Below are positions 44,829 to 54,012 of a stretch of DNA of 64,000 nt, one piece after another. The number at the start of each line of letters is the position of its first letter. The stretch's first letter is position 1. The position numbers and the translations under genes were made by a program. The notes beneath the pieces were generated by a model. The model saw only the letters and a list, made by a program, of their open reading frames with translations, was not told the origin of the DNA and did not search any database. This DNA is from Filimonas lacunae (GTDB lineage: Bacteria > Bacteroidota > Bacteroidia > Chitinophagales > Chitinophagaceae), in the NCBI RefSeq assembly GCF_002355595.1, contig NZ_AP017422.1, positions 1,984,001 through 2,048,000 on the forward strand, read 5' to 3'.

Positions 44829-47528
44829 ATGAAAAAGTTGATTTTACAGTTTTGTTTTTTAGGGTTATTTTTTATTGCGGGTAAATCGCAAACGCTTACT
44901 GAAGTTATTTTGCCTCAGTATATGTATGGCAATGGCACAACGGGCGGAAGTATTATTACTTTTGCTTTCAGGGCTAAAATAAGCGGCCTTACGGCTAGTT
45001 CTACCTACCGCTATAACAATCTGGCCGTGTTGGTGGCGGATGACCAGACTAAAACGGGCACCGGCTATTCGCAGGTAGCAAAGGAAACGGCCAATTTTAA
45101 CCGTAATGTAACCACAGCGGCATTAACCGGAAGCAATACCGGAACTTTTGTAAGTGACGCTAATGGGGAGTATACCGGATGGTTTATACTGGAACCTTAT
45201 GGTGTTAAGTTTACCGCCGGCAATGAGGTGTTAATGCAGGTGAACCTGGGGGCAGCTGGTGGGGGGCAGTCTATCACCAAACGATTGTATAGCTCTAATA
45301 CAGTTAAAGTGATTAACTGGGGAAGCTCTGCTGCCAACAATGGTACTGCCATCAGAAGTGTAGCCAAGGCAGGTGTTGCTAAGAACTTTGTAATGTTATA
45401 TGATACGGACACGGCTACAGTCAATGTGCGTCCTATCAGTAGTGCTGTAATAGAAAGTGATGGCCTTGATATCTCCACACAAACATTAGCCAGTGCATTT
45501 GCTTCTTTTTATAAAACAGATGTTGATGCAAAAGATAAAGCGTGGGGCACTCTAATTCCTAACAACCTGGCCAACGGCATCAGAAAAATTATCCGTTATA
45601 ATTTTGATGGCTCACAGGCAGGCTTTAATACTTCTGCTACCGGTAGCTGGCCAGCTTCTGCTACCACTACTGTTTCTACTGTAAATGCAACGGGTGGTAT
45701 CACTGATGTGATAGTGCTGGATGGCGACCAGGTTACACTGGATGCGCCTGTTAAAACCAAAGCCGAACTGGCATTCCCTGCAACCTTCCCTGCTGAGGTG
45801 TATACTACTGCGACAGATTTTAGTGCGGGTGTTACCAGTAAGTCTCTTGTTACTATTGCTTACAGCAGCAGTAACGAAACGGTGGCTACCATTGATGCTG
45901 CCGGTTTAATACATATTGTGGGTGCAGGTTCGGTAACAATTAAGGCGGTACAGGCAGAAGATGCGACCTATGCGGCAGATTCTGCTGAGGTGTCTTTGCT
46001 GGTAACTGTGCCTAAAACAGTGCCAACGCTGGTGTTTCCGGATGCTTTTCCTGCAACGGTAATTGTAAGTGCGGCAGATTTTAATGCGGGTGTTACCAGT
46101 AATTCTCCTGTAGCCATTACTTATACCAGCAGCAATGCAGCTGCGGCTACCATTGACGCCAATGGCCTGATACATATTGTAGGGCTGGGCACTACGGTAA
46201 TCACTGCTTCGCAGGAAAGCGATGCGACTTATACAGAAGCCACGGCTACTAAAACACTTACTGTGGTAGATAAGCCGGTGCCTACTACCAGTTTTCTGCC
46301 ATTTTCTACTAAAATATACGGGGATGTGCCTTTTGATGTAACGGCTACAGCCAGTTCGGGCGCTACTGTTATTTATACTACAGACAATCCTTCTGTTGCA
46401 CAAATTGTAAACAACCAGGTTACTGTTACCGGTGCTGGTACGGCTACTATTACGGCTACTTTTCCTGCTACCAGCAGTTATTCGCAGGCTAGCACCAGTC
46501 AGGTGTTAACCGTGCAGAAGAAAGCGCTTTCTATTGTAGCTGATAATATTACCAAAAAGCAAGGGGATGCCAACCCGGCTTTAACGGTTACCTATATTGG
46601 TTTGGTGAATGGCGATACGTATGCTACTGCTTTGCAAACTCCGGTGCAGGTGAGTACTTCTGTTACAACCACATCACCTGCGGGCATATATCCTATTTCT
46701 GTAAATGGTGGCATTGCTGCTAATTATACCTTAACGTTAGTGCCAGGCACTTTAACGGTAGAAGCGGTATTTAAAGAGAATGTGATTTCCTTTCCTGCAC
46801 TGAGCATGAAGGTGTATGGTAGTGCCGATGTGGAAGCGGGTGCTACTGCCAGCTCAGGCCTTGCGGTTACTTACACCAGCAGCAATACCAATGTTGTGGT
46901 AATCTCCGGTACTAAAATTCATATAGTGGGGGCAGGGGCTGCTACTATCACTGCCAGTCAGGCAGGCAATAGCACTTATGCAGCTGCCAGCCCTGTAACA
47001 CAAACAGTAACTGTAAATAAAGCGCTGTTAACTGTAAGCACTATAGATACCTCCAAAACACAGGGTGTTGTAAATCCTGATTTTATCCTTACGTTCTCTG
47101 GTTTCGTATACAGCGATAATGCTTCTTCACTGACAACTTTGCCTGTGGCAGTTACTTCTGCTACTACCTCTTCTCCGGCAGGTGTGTATCCGGTAGTTGT
47201 TTCGGGTGGTATTGCTGATAATTACGATTTCCTGTATATAAATGGCAAGTTTACTATTTATCCAGCTTCTGGTAAAACCAACGATGAAGTAGTGGGCTAT
47301 TGCGATGCTCCCGGTCAATTAAAGATTAGTGTACTGTCTAAAAGCGCTACCAGAGCAGCCATACAACTGTACGATGCATCAGGTAAAAAAGTGGTAGACC
47401 TTACTGTGCAGTTAAGCGCAGGGTTTAATGTGTATCACGTTGATGTAAGCAGGCTGGCTGCTGGCGTGTATCCTTTACGTGTAGTAGGTAATGATCTGTT
47501 ATTAAAATATAAAGCGGTGATCCGTTAA
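44829..47528 (+). CDS. large Ig/MBG-domain protein with T9SS-type C-terminus
   Basis: An 899-residue exported protein (signal MKKLILQFCFLGLFFIAGKS, then Q). The N-terminal 300 residues are unrecognised. Then come repeated bacterial Ig-like (Big_2-type) modules (SSNETVATIDAAGLIHIVGA and similar, at about 340, 430 and 660) and two MBG modules (ITKKQGDANPALTVTYIG near 580, SKTQGVVNPDFILTFSG near 740). The last 80 residues (RAAIQLYDASGKKVVDLTVQ and GVYPLRVVGN) look like a T9SS sorting domain. It is probably secreted and anchored at the cell surface. The PorV-like gene follows by 27 bp. Confidence 0.85.
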   Translation: MKKLILQFCFLGLFFIAGKSQTLTEVILPQYMYGNGTTGGSIITFAFRAKISGLTASSTYRYNNLAVLVADDQTKTGTGYSQVAKETANFNRNVTTAALTGSNTGTFVSDANGEYTGWFILEPYGVKFTAGNEVLMQVNLGAAGGGQSITKRLYSSNTVKVINWGSSAANNGTAIRSVAKAGVAKNFVMLYDTDTATVNVRPISSAVIESDGLDISTQTLASAFASFYKTDVDAKDKAWGTLIPNNLANGIRKIIRYNFDGSQAGFNTSATGSWPASATTTVSTVNATGGITDVIVLDGDQVTLDAPVKTKAELAFPATFPAEVYTTATDFSAGVTSKSLVTIAYSSSNETVATIDAAGLIHIVGAGSVTIKAVQAEDATYAADSAEVSLLVTVPKTVPTLVFPDAFPATVIVSAADFNAGVTSNSPVAITYTSSNAAAATIDANGLIHIVGLGTTVITASQESDATYTEATATKTLTVVDKPVPTTSFLPFSTKIYGDVPFDVTATASSGATVIYTTDNPSVAQIVNNQVTVTGAGTATITATFPATSSYSQASTSQVLTVQKKALSIVADNITKKQGDANPALTVTYIGLVNGDTYATALQTPVQVSTSVTTTSPAGIYPISVNGGIAANYTLTLVPGTLTVEAVFKENVISFPALSMKVYGSADVEAGATASSGLAVTYTSSNTNVVVISGTKIHIVGAGAATITASQAGNSTYAAASPVTQTVTVNKALLTVSTIDTSKTQGVVNPDFILTFSGFVYSDNASSLTTLPVAVTSATTSSPAGVYPVVVSGGIADNYDFLYINGKFTIYPASGKTNDEVVGYCDAPGQLKISVLSKSATRAAIQLYDASGKKVVDLTVQLSAGFNVYHVDVSRLAAGVYPLRVVGNDLLLKYKAVIR

Positions 47529-47555
47529 GATTTTTTTTGGGTGTAAAAAATTGAA

Positions 47556-48662
47556 ATGAACATGAAACCTTTATTTATAAAATATGCCGGTGCTGCTTTG
47601 TTGTTAGCAGCAACCGGTGCGGTTAAAGCGCAGAATACCACTTTATCTGTAACCAATGCAGCCGTGCCTTCGCTGCAAATTTCTCCGGATGCCAAGGCAG
47701 GTGGCATGGGCGATGTGGCTATTGCCACAGATGCGGATGCGAGCAGTGTATATTATAACCTGGCTAAAATTGTGTTTGCCAAAAAGAAGTCGGGAGCCAG
47801 TGCCAACTACACACCCTGGATGAAAGATGTAGCAGATGATATGTCGTTGTCTGCTGTATCGGGTTATCACCAGTTAAGCGATGAGCAGGCTATTGGTGCT
47901 TCGCTTCGTTATTTTAATATGGGTAATGTAGATCTGATTGATTACAATGGCAACAAGCTGCAAACCAATCATCCTAACGAATTCACTCTGGACCTGGGAT
48001 ATGCCCGCAAGCTTAGCCCTTTGTTTAGTGCGGGTGTGGCATTACGCTATATCAGCTCGGGTCTGGTTGCCGGTACGGTAAACGGTACCGATTATAAAAG
48101 AGGTAACACAGTAGCGGCCGATGTATCGTTGTTTTATAACGGGTTAAAAGAAAATGCCAAGGGTTGGACTGCGGGTTTAACGCTGGCTAACCTGGGGGGG
48201 AAAATTGGCTATAGCAACAATGCCGGCAACAAAGGCTTTTTACCGGCAAGCCTGAACCTGGGTTTTGCTTATCGTGAAGCGCTGGATGATAAGAATGGTA
48301 TTTTACTGGGAGGGGATGTAAACAAATTGTTGGTGCCTGAGATGCCAGACAGTGATAAAGAAGTGGCAGACTATTATAATAAAGGGGTGGTAAGCAGTTG
48401 GTTTAGTGGTTTAGGCAATAAGGCCTGGCAGTTTGGGTTAGGTACAGAATATAACTATATGGAAAAGCTGTACCTGCGTTTGGGCTATCGCAGTCAATCG
48501 TATACGGGTGGTAGCTGGCAATTTATTACGGCAGGCCTGGGCTTGCAGTTTGATATTGCTTCTATCAATTTTAGTTACCTGGTACCAACCGGTGATAAAG
48601 TAAACAGAAACCCTTATGTAAACACGGTGCGCTTAGGTGTGCAGTTTGGATGGGGTAAATAA
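47556..48662 (+). CDS. porV: PorV/PorQ-family T9SS outer-membrane protein
   Basis: A 368-residue beta-barrel with a signal peptide (ALLLAATGAVKAQ). The N-terminal block has LQISPDAKAGGMGDVAIATD and SSVYYNLAKIVF, the hallmark of PorV/LptO-like T9SS proteins (SP.AR..GMG....D..A.YWNPA type), and the rest is strand-rich. PorV shuttles T9SS cargo from the translocon to the attachment complex. Its position right after a T9SS-type cargo gene suggests a dedicated or duplicated shuttle. The symbol is by family; it may be a PorV paralog rather than the main one. Confidence 0.82.
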   Translation: MNMKPLFIKYAGAALLLAATGAVKAQNTTLSVTNAAVPSLQISPDAKAGGMGDVAIATDADASSVYYNLAKIVFAKKKSGASANYTPWMKDVADDMSLSAVSGYHQLSDEQAIGASLRYFNMGNVDLIDYNGNKLQTNHPNEFTLDLGYARKLSPLFSAGVALRYISSGLVAGTVNGTDYKRGNTVAADVSLFYNGLKENAKGWTAGLTLANLGGKIGYSNNAGNKGFLPASLNLGFAYREALDDKNGILLGGDVNKLLVPEMPDSDKEVADYYNKGVVSSWFSGLGNKAWQFGLGTEYNYMEKLYLRLGYRSQSYTGGSWQFITAGLGLQFDIASINFSYLVPTGDKVNRNPYVNTVRLGVQFGWGK

Positions 48663-48675
48663 TAATCATAAAAAA

Positions 48676-48699
48676 GGCGGCTGTTGAAAAACAGCCGCC
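48676..48699. terminator. hairpin after the PorV-like gene
   Basis: A 10-bp stem (GGCGGCTGTT, 48676-48685) with a GAAA loop and its complement (48690-48699) follows the stop. There is no T-run on the plus strand. Confidence 0.65.
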
Positions 48700-48700
48700 G

Positions 48701-48893
48701 TATATAAGTTTCAAAAATTAAAGCATAAAGATAAAATCTGATTATTAATAAAAAAATAATAAAAGCATAAAATTGAATTAAAATATCCTACGCAATATTG
48801 CTATCTGTGTAGGGATAATGATAAATCGCTGCTTCACAAAGCATTGTTCATAATTTATTAACCTGCTTTTATGTTATAAGAAGCAGGTTTTTT
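48701..48893 (+). ncRNA. candidate small RNA unit starting at the 22-bp repeat
   Basis: The 22-bp repeat (copy 2, 48701-48722) is followed by about 140 bp without a reading frame and then a clear intrinsic terminator: AACCTGCTT (48860-48868) with AAGCAGGTT (48881-48889) and a T-run to 48893. A small hairpin (about 48788-48813) lies inside. If the repeat is a promoter core, as its place before the 42656 gene suggests, this is a noncoding transcript of about 160-170 nt. It could instead be only a terminator for the upstream operon. Confidence 0.35.
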
Positions 48894-48934
48894 ATATCTA
48901 TATATTGTAATTGAGTATTTAATAGGAAGAACCT

Positions 48935-49186
48935 ATGACATCTATCAGTAGATCGGCTCATGAAAAAATGCAGGAGCTTTTAAAAAGGATGGAAACGGAA
49001 CCGGCAGAAAAAATGCGCAGGGAGCTGGAAGAGTCGCACGATCGTTTCATGCTTCAGCTAGCGGCTGCCCGTGAATCTGTAAGTATATATGAGAAGCAAT
49101 ACAAAATAGCCCGGTCTATGCTGGCTAAAGCCCATAAGGAGCAACGGAAAGCGGAGATTTCGGAAAATATGGATAATGGCGGCTAA
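48935..49186 (+). CDS. small coiled-coil protein, 83 aa
   Basis: Not recognised. The 83-residue product is highly charged and almost all helical, with SAHEKMQELLKRMETEPAEK at the start and a strong coiled-coil pattern through EELEESHD-like stretches. There is no membrane segment. It is 21 bp upstream of the MBL hydrolase gene, so it may be cotranscribed with it. Confidence 0.5.
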   Translation: MTSISRSAHEKMQELLKRMETEPAEKMRRELEESHDRFMLQLAAARESVSIYEKQYKIARSMLAKAHKEQRKAEISENMDNGG

Positions 49187-49207
49187 ATCCTTTACTTTGC
49201 AGGTAAG

Positions 49208-49981
49208 ATGTCATTATTTATTGCCTCATTGAATTCGGGAAGTAATGGAAATTGCTACTACGTTGGTAATGAGCAGGAGGCTGTTTTAATAGACGCAGGT
49301 ATTTCGTGCAGGGAGACTGAAAGACGTATGTTACGCCTGGGGTTATCTCTCAACAAGGTAAAGGCTGTTTTTATTTCGCACGAACATTCCGATCATATCC
49401 GCGGCCTGCCTGTACTTTCCCGTAAATATAATCTGCCGGTTTACATTACAGACGGCACTTTACATCATGGCGGCTTAAAAGACCAGGTGCGTACGGTGTT
49501 ATCTTTCACTGCTGATGAAAGCGTATTGATAGGCGACCTGGAGGTGATGCCTTTTTCCAAGCAGCATGATGCTGCCGATCCACACAGTTTTACTATTTCG
49601 TGTAACGATACCCGCATTGGGGTTTTTACCGATATTGGCATTTCCTGTCCCAACCTGGTAAAGCATTTTCAGCAATGCCATGCAGCTTTCCTGGAGGCCA
49701 ACTACGATGAAACCATGCTGGCCGAAAGCCGGTATCCTTACTTTTTAAAAAAGCGTATTAGTGGTGGCAGGGGCCATCTGAGTAATAAACAGGCATTAGA
49801 ACTGTTTACCACACACCGTCCTGCTTATATGAGCCATTTATTGCTGGCCCACCTTTCGCAGGAAAACAACAAGCCCGAGCTGGTGCAGGACTTGTTTAAC
49901 AGCTGTGCAGGGCAAACTACCATTACAGTAGCCTCCCGCCACCAGGAATCGGCCGTGTATCGCATTACCGGCACTCAATAA
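49208..49981 (+). CDS. MBL-fold metallohydrolase, YycJ/WalJ-like
   Basis: A 257-residue metallo-beta-lactamase-fold protein. The family opening SLNSGSNGNCYYVG matches YycJ/WalJ-type exonuclease-like proteins. The zinc motif HEHSDH is at residues 58-63, and further metal ligands fall in ISHEH, KQHDAAD and the late HLSNKQALEL / LLAHLSQENN stretches. These proteins are thought to act in DNA processing or cell-wall coordination. It converges with the HPF-like gene with no gap. Confidence 0.88.
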   Translation: MSLFIASLNSGSNGNCYYVGNEQEAVLIDAGISCRETERRMLRLGLSLNKVKAVFISHEHSDHIRGLPVLSRKYNLPVYITDGTLHHGGLKDQVRTVLSFTADESVLIGDLEVMPFSKQHDAADPHSFTISCNDTRIGVFTDIGISCPNLVKHFQQCHAAFLEANYDETMLAESRYPYFLKKRISGGRGHLSNKQALELFTTHRPAYMSHLLLAHLSQENNKPELVQDLFNSCAGQTTITVASRHQESAVYRITGTQ

Positions 49982-50368
49982 TTATTTCACCACATCCTCC
50001 AGCTCTACATCCGAATCGTCTGCATCATTTTCGGCTTCCATAATGGCGTCCTGTACCTTTATGGCATCGGCATGCTGGCGTTGGGTTTGTTTGTCTTTGG
50101 TTTTGTTTAGCTGTAGCTTTAAAACGTCAATGCATTCACTTACCGCGTTTTCAAAGTAAATACCTGTCTTTTTTACAAAGGGATCGTAACCGGGCACTTC
50201 CAGCCTTATTTCGCAATAGTTATTTTCGGGAGTGGAGTCTGGTCCTTTGAACAGAGTAACATCGGCCCGTATAATCTGATCGCTTTTAAGAGTGTGTAAT
50301 TTTTCCCTGATAAAGCTTTCCAATGTTTCACCAGCGTTAAAGCCAAGTGATTGAATGATAATATCCAT
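49982..50368 (-). CDS. ribosome-associated factor, HPF/RaiA family
   Basis: A 128-residue protein; the start giving MDIIIQSLGFNAGETLESFI is chosen over a longer unlikely frame. The sigma-54-modulation/S30EA fold is visible as an opening strand, helix ESFIREKLHTL, then RADVTLFKGPD and YCEIRLEVPGYDPFVKK. An acidic tail (DDSDVELEDVV) closes it. Such proteins bind the 30S subunit and stabilise idle ribosomes in slow growth. Short HPF form. Confidence 0.85.
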   Translation of the reverse strand: MDIIIQSLGFNAGETLESFIREKLHTLKSDQIIRADVTLFKGPDSTPENNYCEIRLEVPGYDPFVKKTGIYFENAVSECIDVLKLQLNKTKDKQTQRQHADAIKVQDAIMEAENDADDSDVELEDVVK

Positions 50369-50483
50369 AGGTACTAGTTTTATCTGCATTGCGACAGGAA
50401 TTATGCCAATATAGCCCGCTCGGAAAATTACCGCCTTTTGCGTACCTTGAATAGAATTAACGGCAGGCAATAAATGTGTTTTT

Positions 50484-51593
50484 ATGGCAACCTTTGCACG
50501 AAACGAACTGGCTATATTGGGTACAAATTGCAGCAATATCAACAAGTTGGCCCAGTGGATAATGGGGGCATTGCCTGCTTATCGTATTGGTTATGCCGAT
50601 GCCGATCACTCAGCCGAAGCGGGCAATGACGGAATGCCGCACAGGGCAGAAGTGTTGTTCTCCGATAAAATAGCTTACACACGCGTGGAATATGCCCGCC
50701 CTTTTAATGCCATACAACAGCGGCACTGTTTTAACGATACAGACCTGGTGCTGGTAAATGGCAACCATTTTATTGCTTCCCGCCAAATAATAGTGATAGA
50801 CGATGCTAAGCCGCTACATAAGAAGTTAAGTAAGCTTACTCATGTAGTGCTGGTGTTATTGGCGGGTAATGCCACAGGGGTGCCGGAAGATATAAGCAGT
50901 CAGCTGCCGGAGCTGTTAACAGTGCCTGTGTTATCGGTAGAAGATAAAGAAGGCCTGGTACATTTTGTAGAGAACTGGATGCAGCAACGTAAACCGGTGT
51001 TAAATGGGTTGGTGTTGTCGGGTGGACAAAGCACGCGTATGGGGATGGATAAGGGGGAGATACGGTATCATGCTCATAAAACGCAAAGGCAGTATGTATA
51101 CGAATTGTTGAAGCCATTGTGCAACGAGGTGTTTGTATCGTGCAATGCAGCGCAGGCAACGGCGGTGGCAGAACAGGGATTGCCTGTTATTACAGATAGC
51201 TTTATGGATATGGGGCCTTTGGGGGGCATTTTATCCGCTTTCCGGCATACCCCGGATGCTGCGTGGTTAGTGGTGGCTTGCGATCTGCCTTATTTATCGG
51301 CCATCACCCTGGGAATACTTGTTGCGGAGCGGGATGCGTTTCGCATGGCCACTGCTTTCTGGGATCCGGAAGGTGGTAACTGGCCTGAGCCGTTGACCAC
51401 TATCTGGGAGCCTGCCAGTTATTCCTGGCTGTTGCAGTTGCTGGCACAGGGCTATACCAGCCCGCGGGAGGCGCTTATCAATGCCAATATAGCTTTGCTG
51501 CCCACGCCAGATAAAAAAGAGCTGTTAAATGTAAATGAGTATAACGACTACGTTACTACTTCTCATGAATTGAATGAGCCTGATAACAGATAA
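50484..51593 (+). CDS. MobA-like nucleotidyltransferase with MobB-like N-terminus
   Basis: A 369-residue protein. The C-terminal half (from about 173) is an NTP-transferase of the MobA type, with GLVLSGGQSTRMGMDKGE at about 175-192 and VVACDLPYL, the Mg/GTP site region. The N-terminal 165 residues resemble MobB in order (AILGTNCSNINKLAQWIMGA, then TDLVLVNGNHF), but the Walker A lysine motif is absent (GTNCSNINK instead of GxSGSGKT). MobA adds GMP to molybdopterin. No other cofactor gene is in the window. It is divergent from the HPF gene. Confidence 0.82.
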   Translation: MATFARNELAILGTNCSNINKLAQWIMGALPAYRIGYADADHSAEAGNDGMPHRAEVLFSDKIAYTRVEYARPFNAIQQRHCFNDTDLVLVNGNHFIASRQIIVIDDAKPLHKKLSKLTHVVLVLLAGNATGVPEDISSQLPELLTVPVLSVEDKEGLVHFVENWMQQRKPVLNGLVLSGGQSTRMGMDKGEIRYHAHKTQRQYVYELLKPLCNEVFVSCNAAQATAVAEQGLPVITDSFMDMGPLGGILSAFRHTPDAAWLVVACDLPYLSAITLGILVAERDAFRMATAFWDPEGGNWPEPLTTIWEPASYSWLLQLLAQGYTSPREALINANIALLPTPDKKELLNVNEYNDYVTTSHELNEPDNR

Positions 51594-51701
51594 AGTCATG
51601 AATGTATTGTTGTTTGGAATCGCTGGCCGTTGTGGTGAACAGTGAATATGCAGCTGGTAACCAGTTTTGTTTCAGGTATGGTAGGCATTGCCATCTGATA
51701 G

Positions 51702-51744
51702 CATAAAAAGCAAGGCAGCGCCCATGGTGTGGGTGCTGCCTTGC
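51702..51744 (-). terminator. intrinsic terminator of the pectate-lyase-like gene
   Basis: A 14-bp stem pairs 51710-51723 (GCAAGGCAGCGCCC) with 51731-51744 with one G-T pair. On the minus strand it is followed by TTTTTATGC. It ends the leftward gene stopping at 51780. Confidence 0.85.
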
Positions 51745-51779
51745 GGGTACAATGTGAGGGGCCTTTTCTACATTGTTGT

Positions 51780-53669
51780 TTATTCAATAATTACTTTACT
51801 ACTTTCTTTCCATCCTTTGCCGGAAGCCTGTAGTATATACAAACCAGGAGCAGGTTTGGCAGGTAGTTCTACCCGGTAGTTTTTTTCACCGGCTACAAAT
51901 GTTTTCTGATATATCGTGTTGCCCCCGGTAGTAGATAGGGTGATGTTAACGGTGCTGGTGGCAATAGTGCGCAACCTCACCTGTAGCAGGGTGGTGCCCG
52001 GGTTAGGATATACTTCTATATGTTGTGCAGTGTTGGCTTCAGTAGCTGCTTCGGCAGGTGAGGGACTGGCCAGTACCAGGCTGGCAGGTAAAGTAGATAC
52101 TACCACATTCACCGTATCGCTGTACGTGCTGCCATCCGAACCGGTTACAGTGTATTTAAAACTGCCCAGCCCGTTAAAACTGCTGGTAGGTGTAAAGCGA
52201 ACTGTATGTCCGTTAGATTGAAGGGTAGCTGTGCCATTGGCAACATTGCTGATAGCGTAGGTGGGGCTAACAGAAGTAAAGCCACTGGTGTACTTGTATA
52301 AATCCAGGTCGGCATACGTGTTGGTCACCGTATTCATATGTGGGTCGGCCAGCCAGTTGATATATTTTTCAATCAGGGTATAACCGTCTGCCCCTACAGT
52401 CATGGCATCATTACTGTTGATGTTAGAGCCGGTAGCGGTTTCCCAGAAGTCGGGTATGCCATCTCCATCGGTGTCAGTTAAAGTAGTGCCGGTGGCAATG
52501 GTGCCATAGCCATTATTGCCCAATCCTGTTTGTGTCTGGCTGGTGTATAATGCTCCATCGGGCCCGCGGGTGCCAGCACCTGTGCCTGTAGTACCGCTAC
52601 CCAGCGTGTTTATCTGGCTTACTACCAGGTTATCTACTTCATCACGCGGAAAAGCGCCGGACCAGGAAGTGGTAAGGCGAAAAGCGGTTTGCGTATTAAA
52701 CGGGGTAACCGAAGTGGTCAGTGGCGACCAGGGAGAGGTGAGTATGGTACCGGGGCCCTGATACCAGTAAGGCGTGGTGGCGGCCCCGTTCAAAGCGCCA
52801 TTTAAATCACTGTCTTTCAGGTTGCCGCTGTAATAAATACTCTGGTTCTTATCTACCTGGTACCAGGTGTTATCGGTGCCGGTGCTGGCAGGGCCATGAA
52901 TGAAATAGTTGTTTACTATGTCGTGCTTAAACTTGGTGCTGGTGTGCGTGGTGTAACCGGCAGAACAGTTATACAATACATTGTTTACGAATATGGTATT
53001 GATTTTAGCCAGCGGGTTGCGGTTGTGCGAGTTGGCAAAGATGTTATAAAACCATGCCCAGGTACCGTTCACGCCTTCTGTATGCGCACCAAACTGCTGG
53101 TAAGTAGGATTGGCAATAAGACAGTGCTGGAGAGTGATGTTGGTAACGGGGTAATTTTGCCAGTCGTCACTTACCCCATCAATATTATTCCAGGGAGCAA
53201 ACTCAAACGAACAATGGTCCAGTATTACATTGGTAGAGCGATACAGGCTAAGTGCCACATCTGTGTTGGCAGCAGTTTCACTGCCAGGGCGAAAGCGTAC
53301 ATACCGGCAGATGATATTGGTGGAGCTGCCAAAAGATATTTTACCTCCTTTAAAGCCAATGCCACCGCCGGGAGCCGTTTGTCCGGCAATGGTGATATTG
53401 CTTTTTACAGAAACAGCCGAAGCCAATGTTACATATCCACTTACATCAAACACTACAATACGGTTAGACTGGCTAACTGCATCTCGGAAAGAGCCGGTGC
53501 CTGCATCGGCCAGTGTGGTAACATGGTAAACACTGCCTGCACGGCCGCCTGTAGCGTTGGCGCCAAAGCCCAATGCGCCGGGAAAAGCCAGTTGTGCCTG
53601 TAATTGTGTACTGTTGAAAAGAGAAAATAGCATAGCTAATACACCAATGCCGTGTAATCGTTTTTTCAT
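51780..53669 (-). CDS. pectate-lyase-like T9SS secreted protein
   Basis: A 629-residue secreted protein (signal peptide to about LQAQ, residue 26). The opening FPGALGFGANATGGRAGSVY and VTTLADAGTGSFRDAVSQSN, then IAGQTAPGGGI, are the polysaccharide-lyase-family-1-like pattern of a right-handed beta-helix (about 30-400). A calcium-type DTDGDGIPDFWE stretch (about 398-409) follows, then an Ig-like module (VRFTPTSSFNGLGSFKYTV) and a C-terminal T9SS type A sorting domain (IEVYPNPGTTLLQVRL). It is likely a surface or secreted pectin-degrading enzyme. No pectin transporter is seen next to it. Confidence 0.88.
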   Translation of the reverse strand: MKKRLHGIGVLAMLFSLFNSTQLQAQLAFPGALGFGANATGGRAGSVYHVTTLADAGTGSFRDAVSQSNRIVVFDVSGYVTLASAVSVKSNITIAGQTAPGGGIGFKGGKISFGSSTNIICRYVRFRPGSETAANTDVALSLYRSTNVILDHCSFEFAPWNNIDGVSDDWQNYPVTNITLQHCLIANPTYQQFGAHTEGVNGTWAWFYNIFANSHNRNPLAKINTIFVNNVLYNCSAGYTTHTSTKFKHDIVNNYFIHGPASTGTDNTWYQVDKNQSIYYSGNLKDSDLNGALNGAATTPYWYQGPGTILTSPWSPLTTSVTPFNTQTAFRLTTSWSGAFPRDEVDNLVVSQINTLGSGTTGTGAGTRGPDGALYTSQTQTGLGNNGYGTIATGTTLTDTDGDGIPDFWETATGSNINSNDAMTVGADGYTLIEKYINWLADPHMNTVTNTYADLDLYKYTSGFTSVSPTYAISNVANGTATLQSNGHTVRFTPTSSFNGLGSFKYTVTGSDGSTYSDTVNVVVSTLPASLVLASPSPAEAATEANTAQHIEVYPNPGTTLLQVRLRTIATSTVNITLSTTGGNTIYQKTFVAGEKNYRVELPAKPAPGLYILQASGKGWKESSKVIIE

Positions 53670-54012
53670 AATAGCAAAAAATTATTAATGATGAATGGTG
53701 TTGCTTATAGCAGGAAACATCTATCAGCTTTATTTACAAAGCGATATATGTTATATGACAGGTTAGGTAAGAGAGAAAAGGCCCAAAGACTGGCAGACTA
53801 TTTCATATACAAGCAACGAACAGGTATAAATATACTCAGGAAACCGGATAATGCAATCGGTTGTTGCATTGTTTTTATGCCAGTGTGTTAACAGTAGTTT
53901 CTGCTCTACAAAATGGATGGGTTGGCGGCATATTTCTACAGCTATAACACCATGGATAGGATAGAAAATATGCGGCACGATTCTTTTTAGTATTCAGGTA
54001 TAAAGCTTTTCG
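53670..54012. other. intergenic region with one operator-like half site
   Basis: About 340 bp upstream of the leftward pectate-lyase-like gene. It contains AACAGGTATAAATATACTC (53819-53837), close to one arm and the centre of the palindromes at 5388-5490. No convincing gene is seen; a 67-codon plus-strand frame at 53688 is probably chance. Confidence 0.35.

Noticed and set aside
45906-46403. 165-codon minus-strand frame
   Set aside because: Basic, repetitive shadow of the Ig/MBG repeats of the plus-strand gene.
51596-51787. 63-codon minus-strand frame after the MobA-like gene
   Set aside because: It runs through the terminator hairpin of the neighbouring gene and shows no family features.
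52896-53603. 235-codon plus-strand frame
   Set aside because: Shadow of the pectate-lyase-like gene; no family features.
53688-53891. 67-codon plus-strand frame in the intergenic region
   Set aside because: Some protein-like composition, but no recognisable motif, no ribosome site, and it overlaps the likely promoter of the leftward gene.
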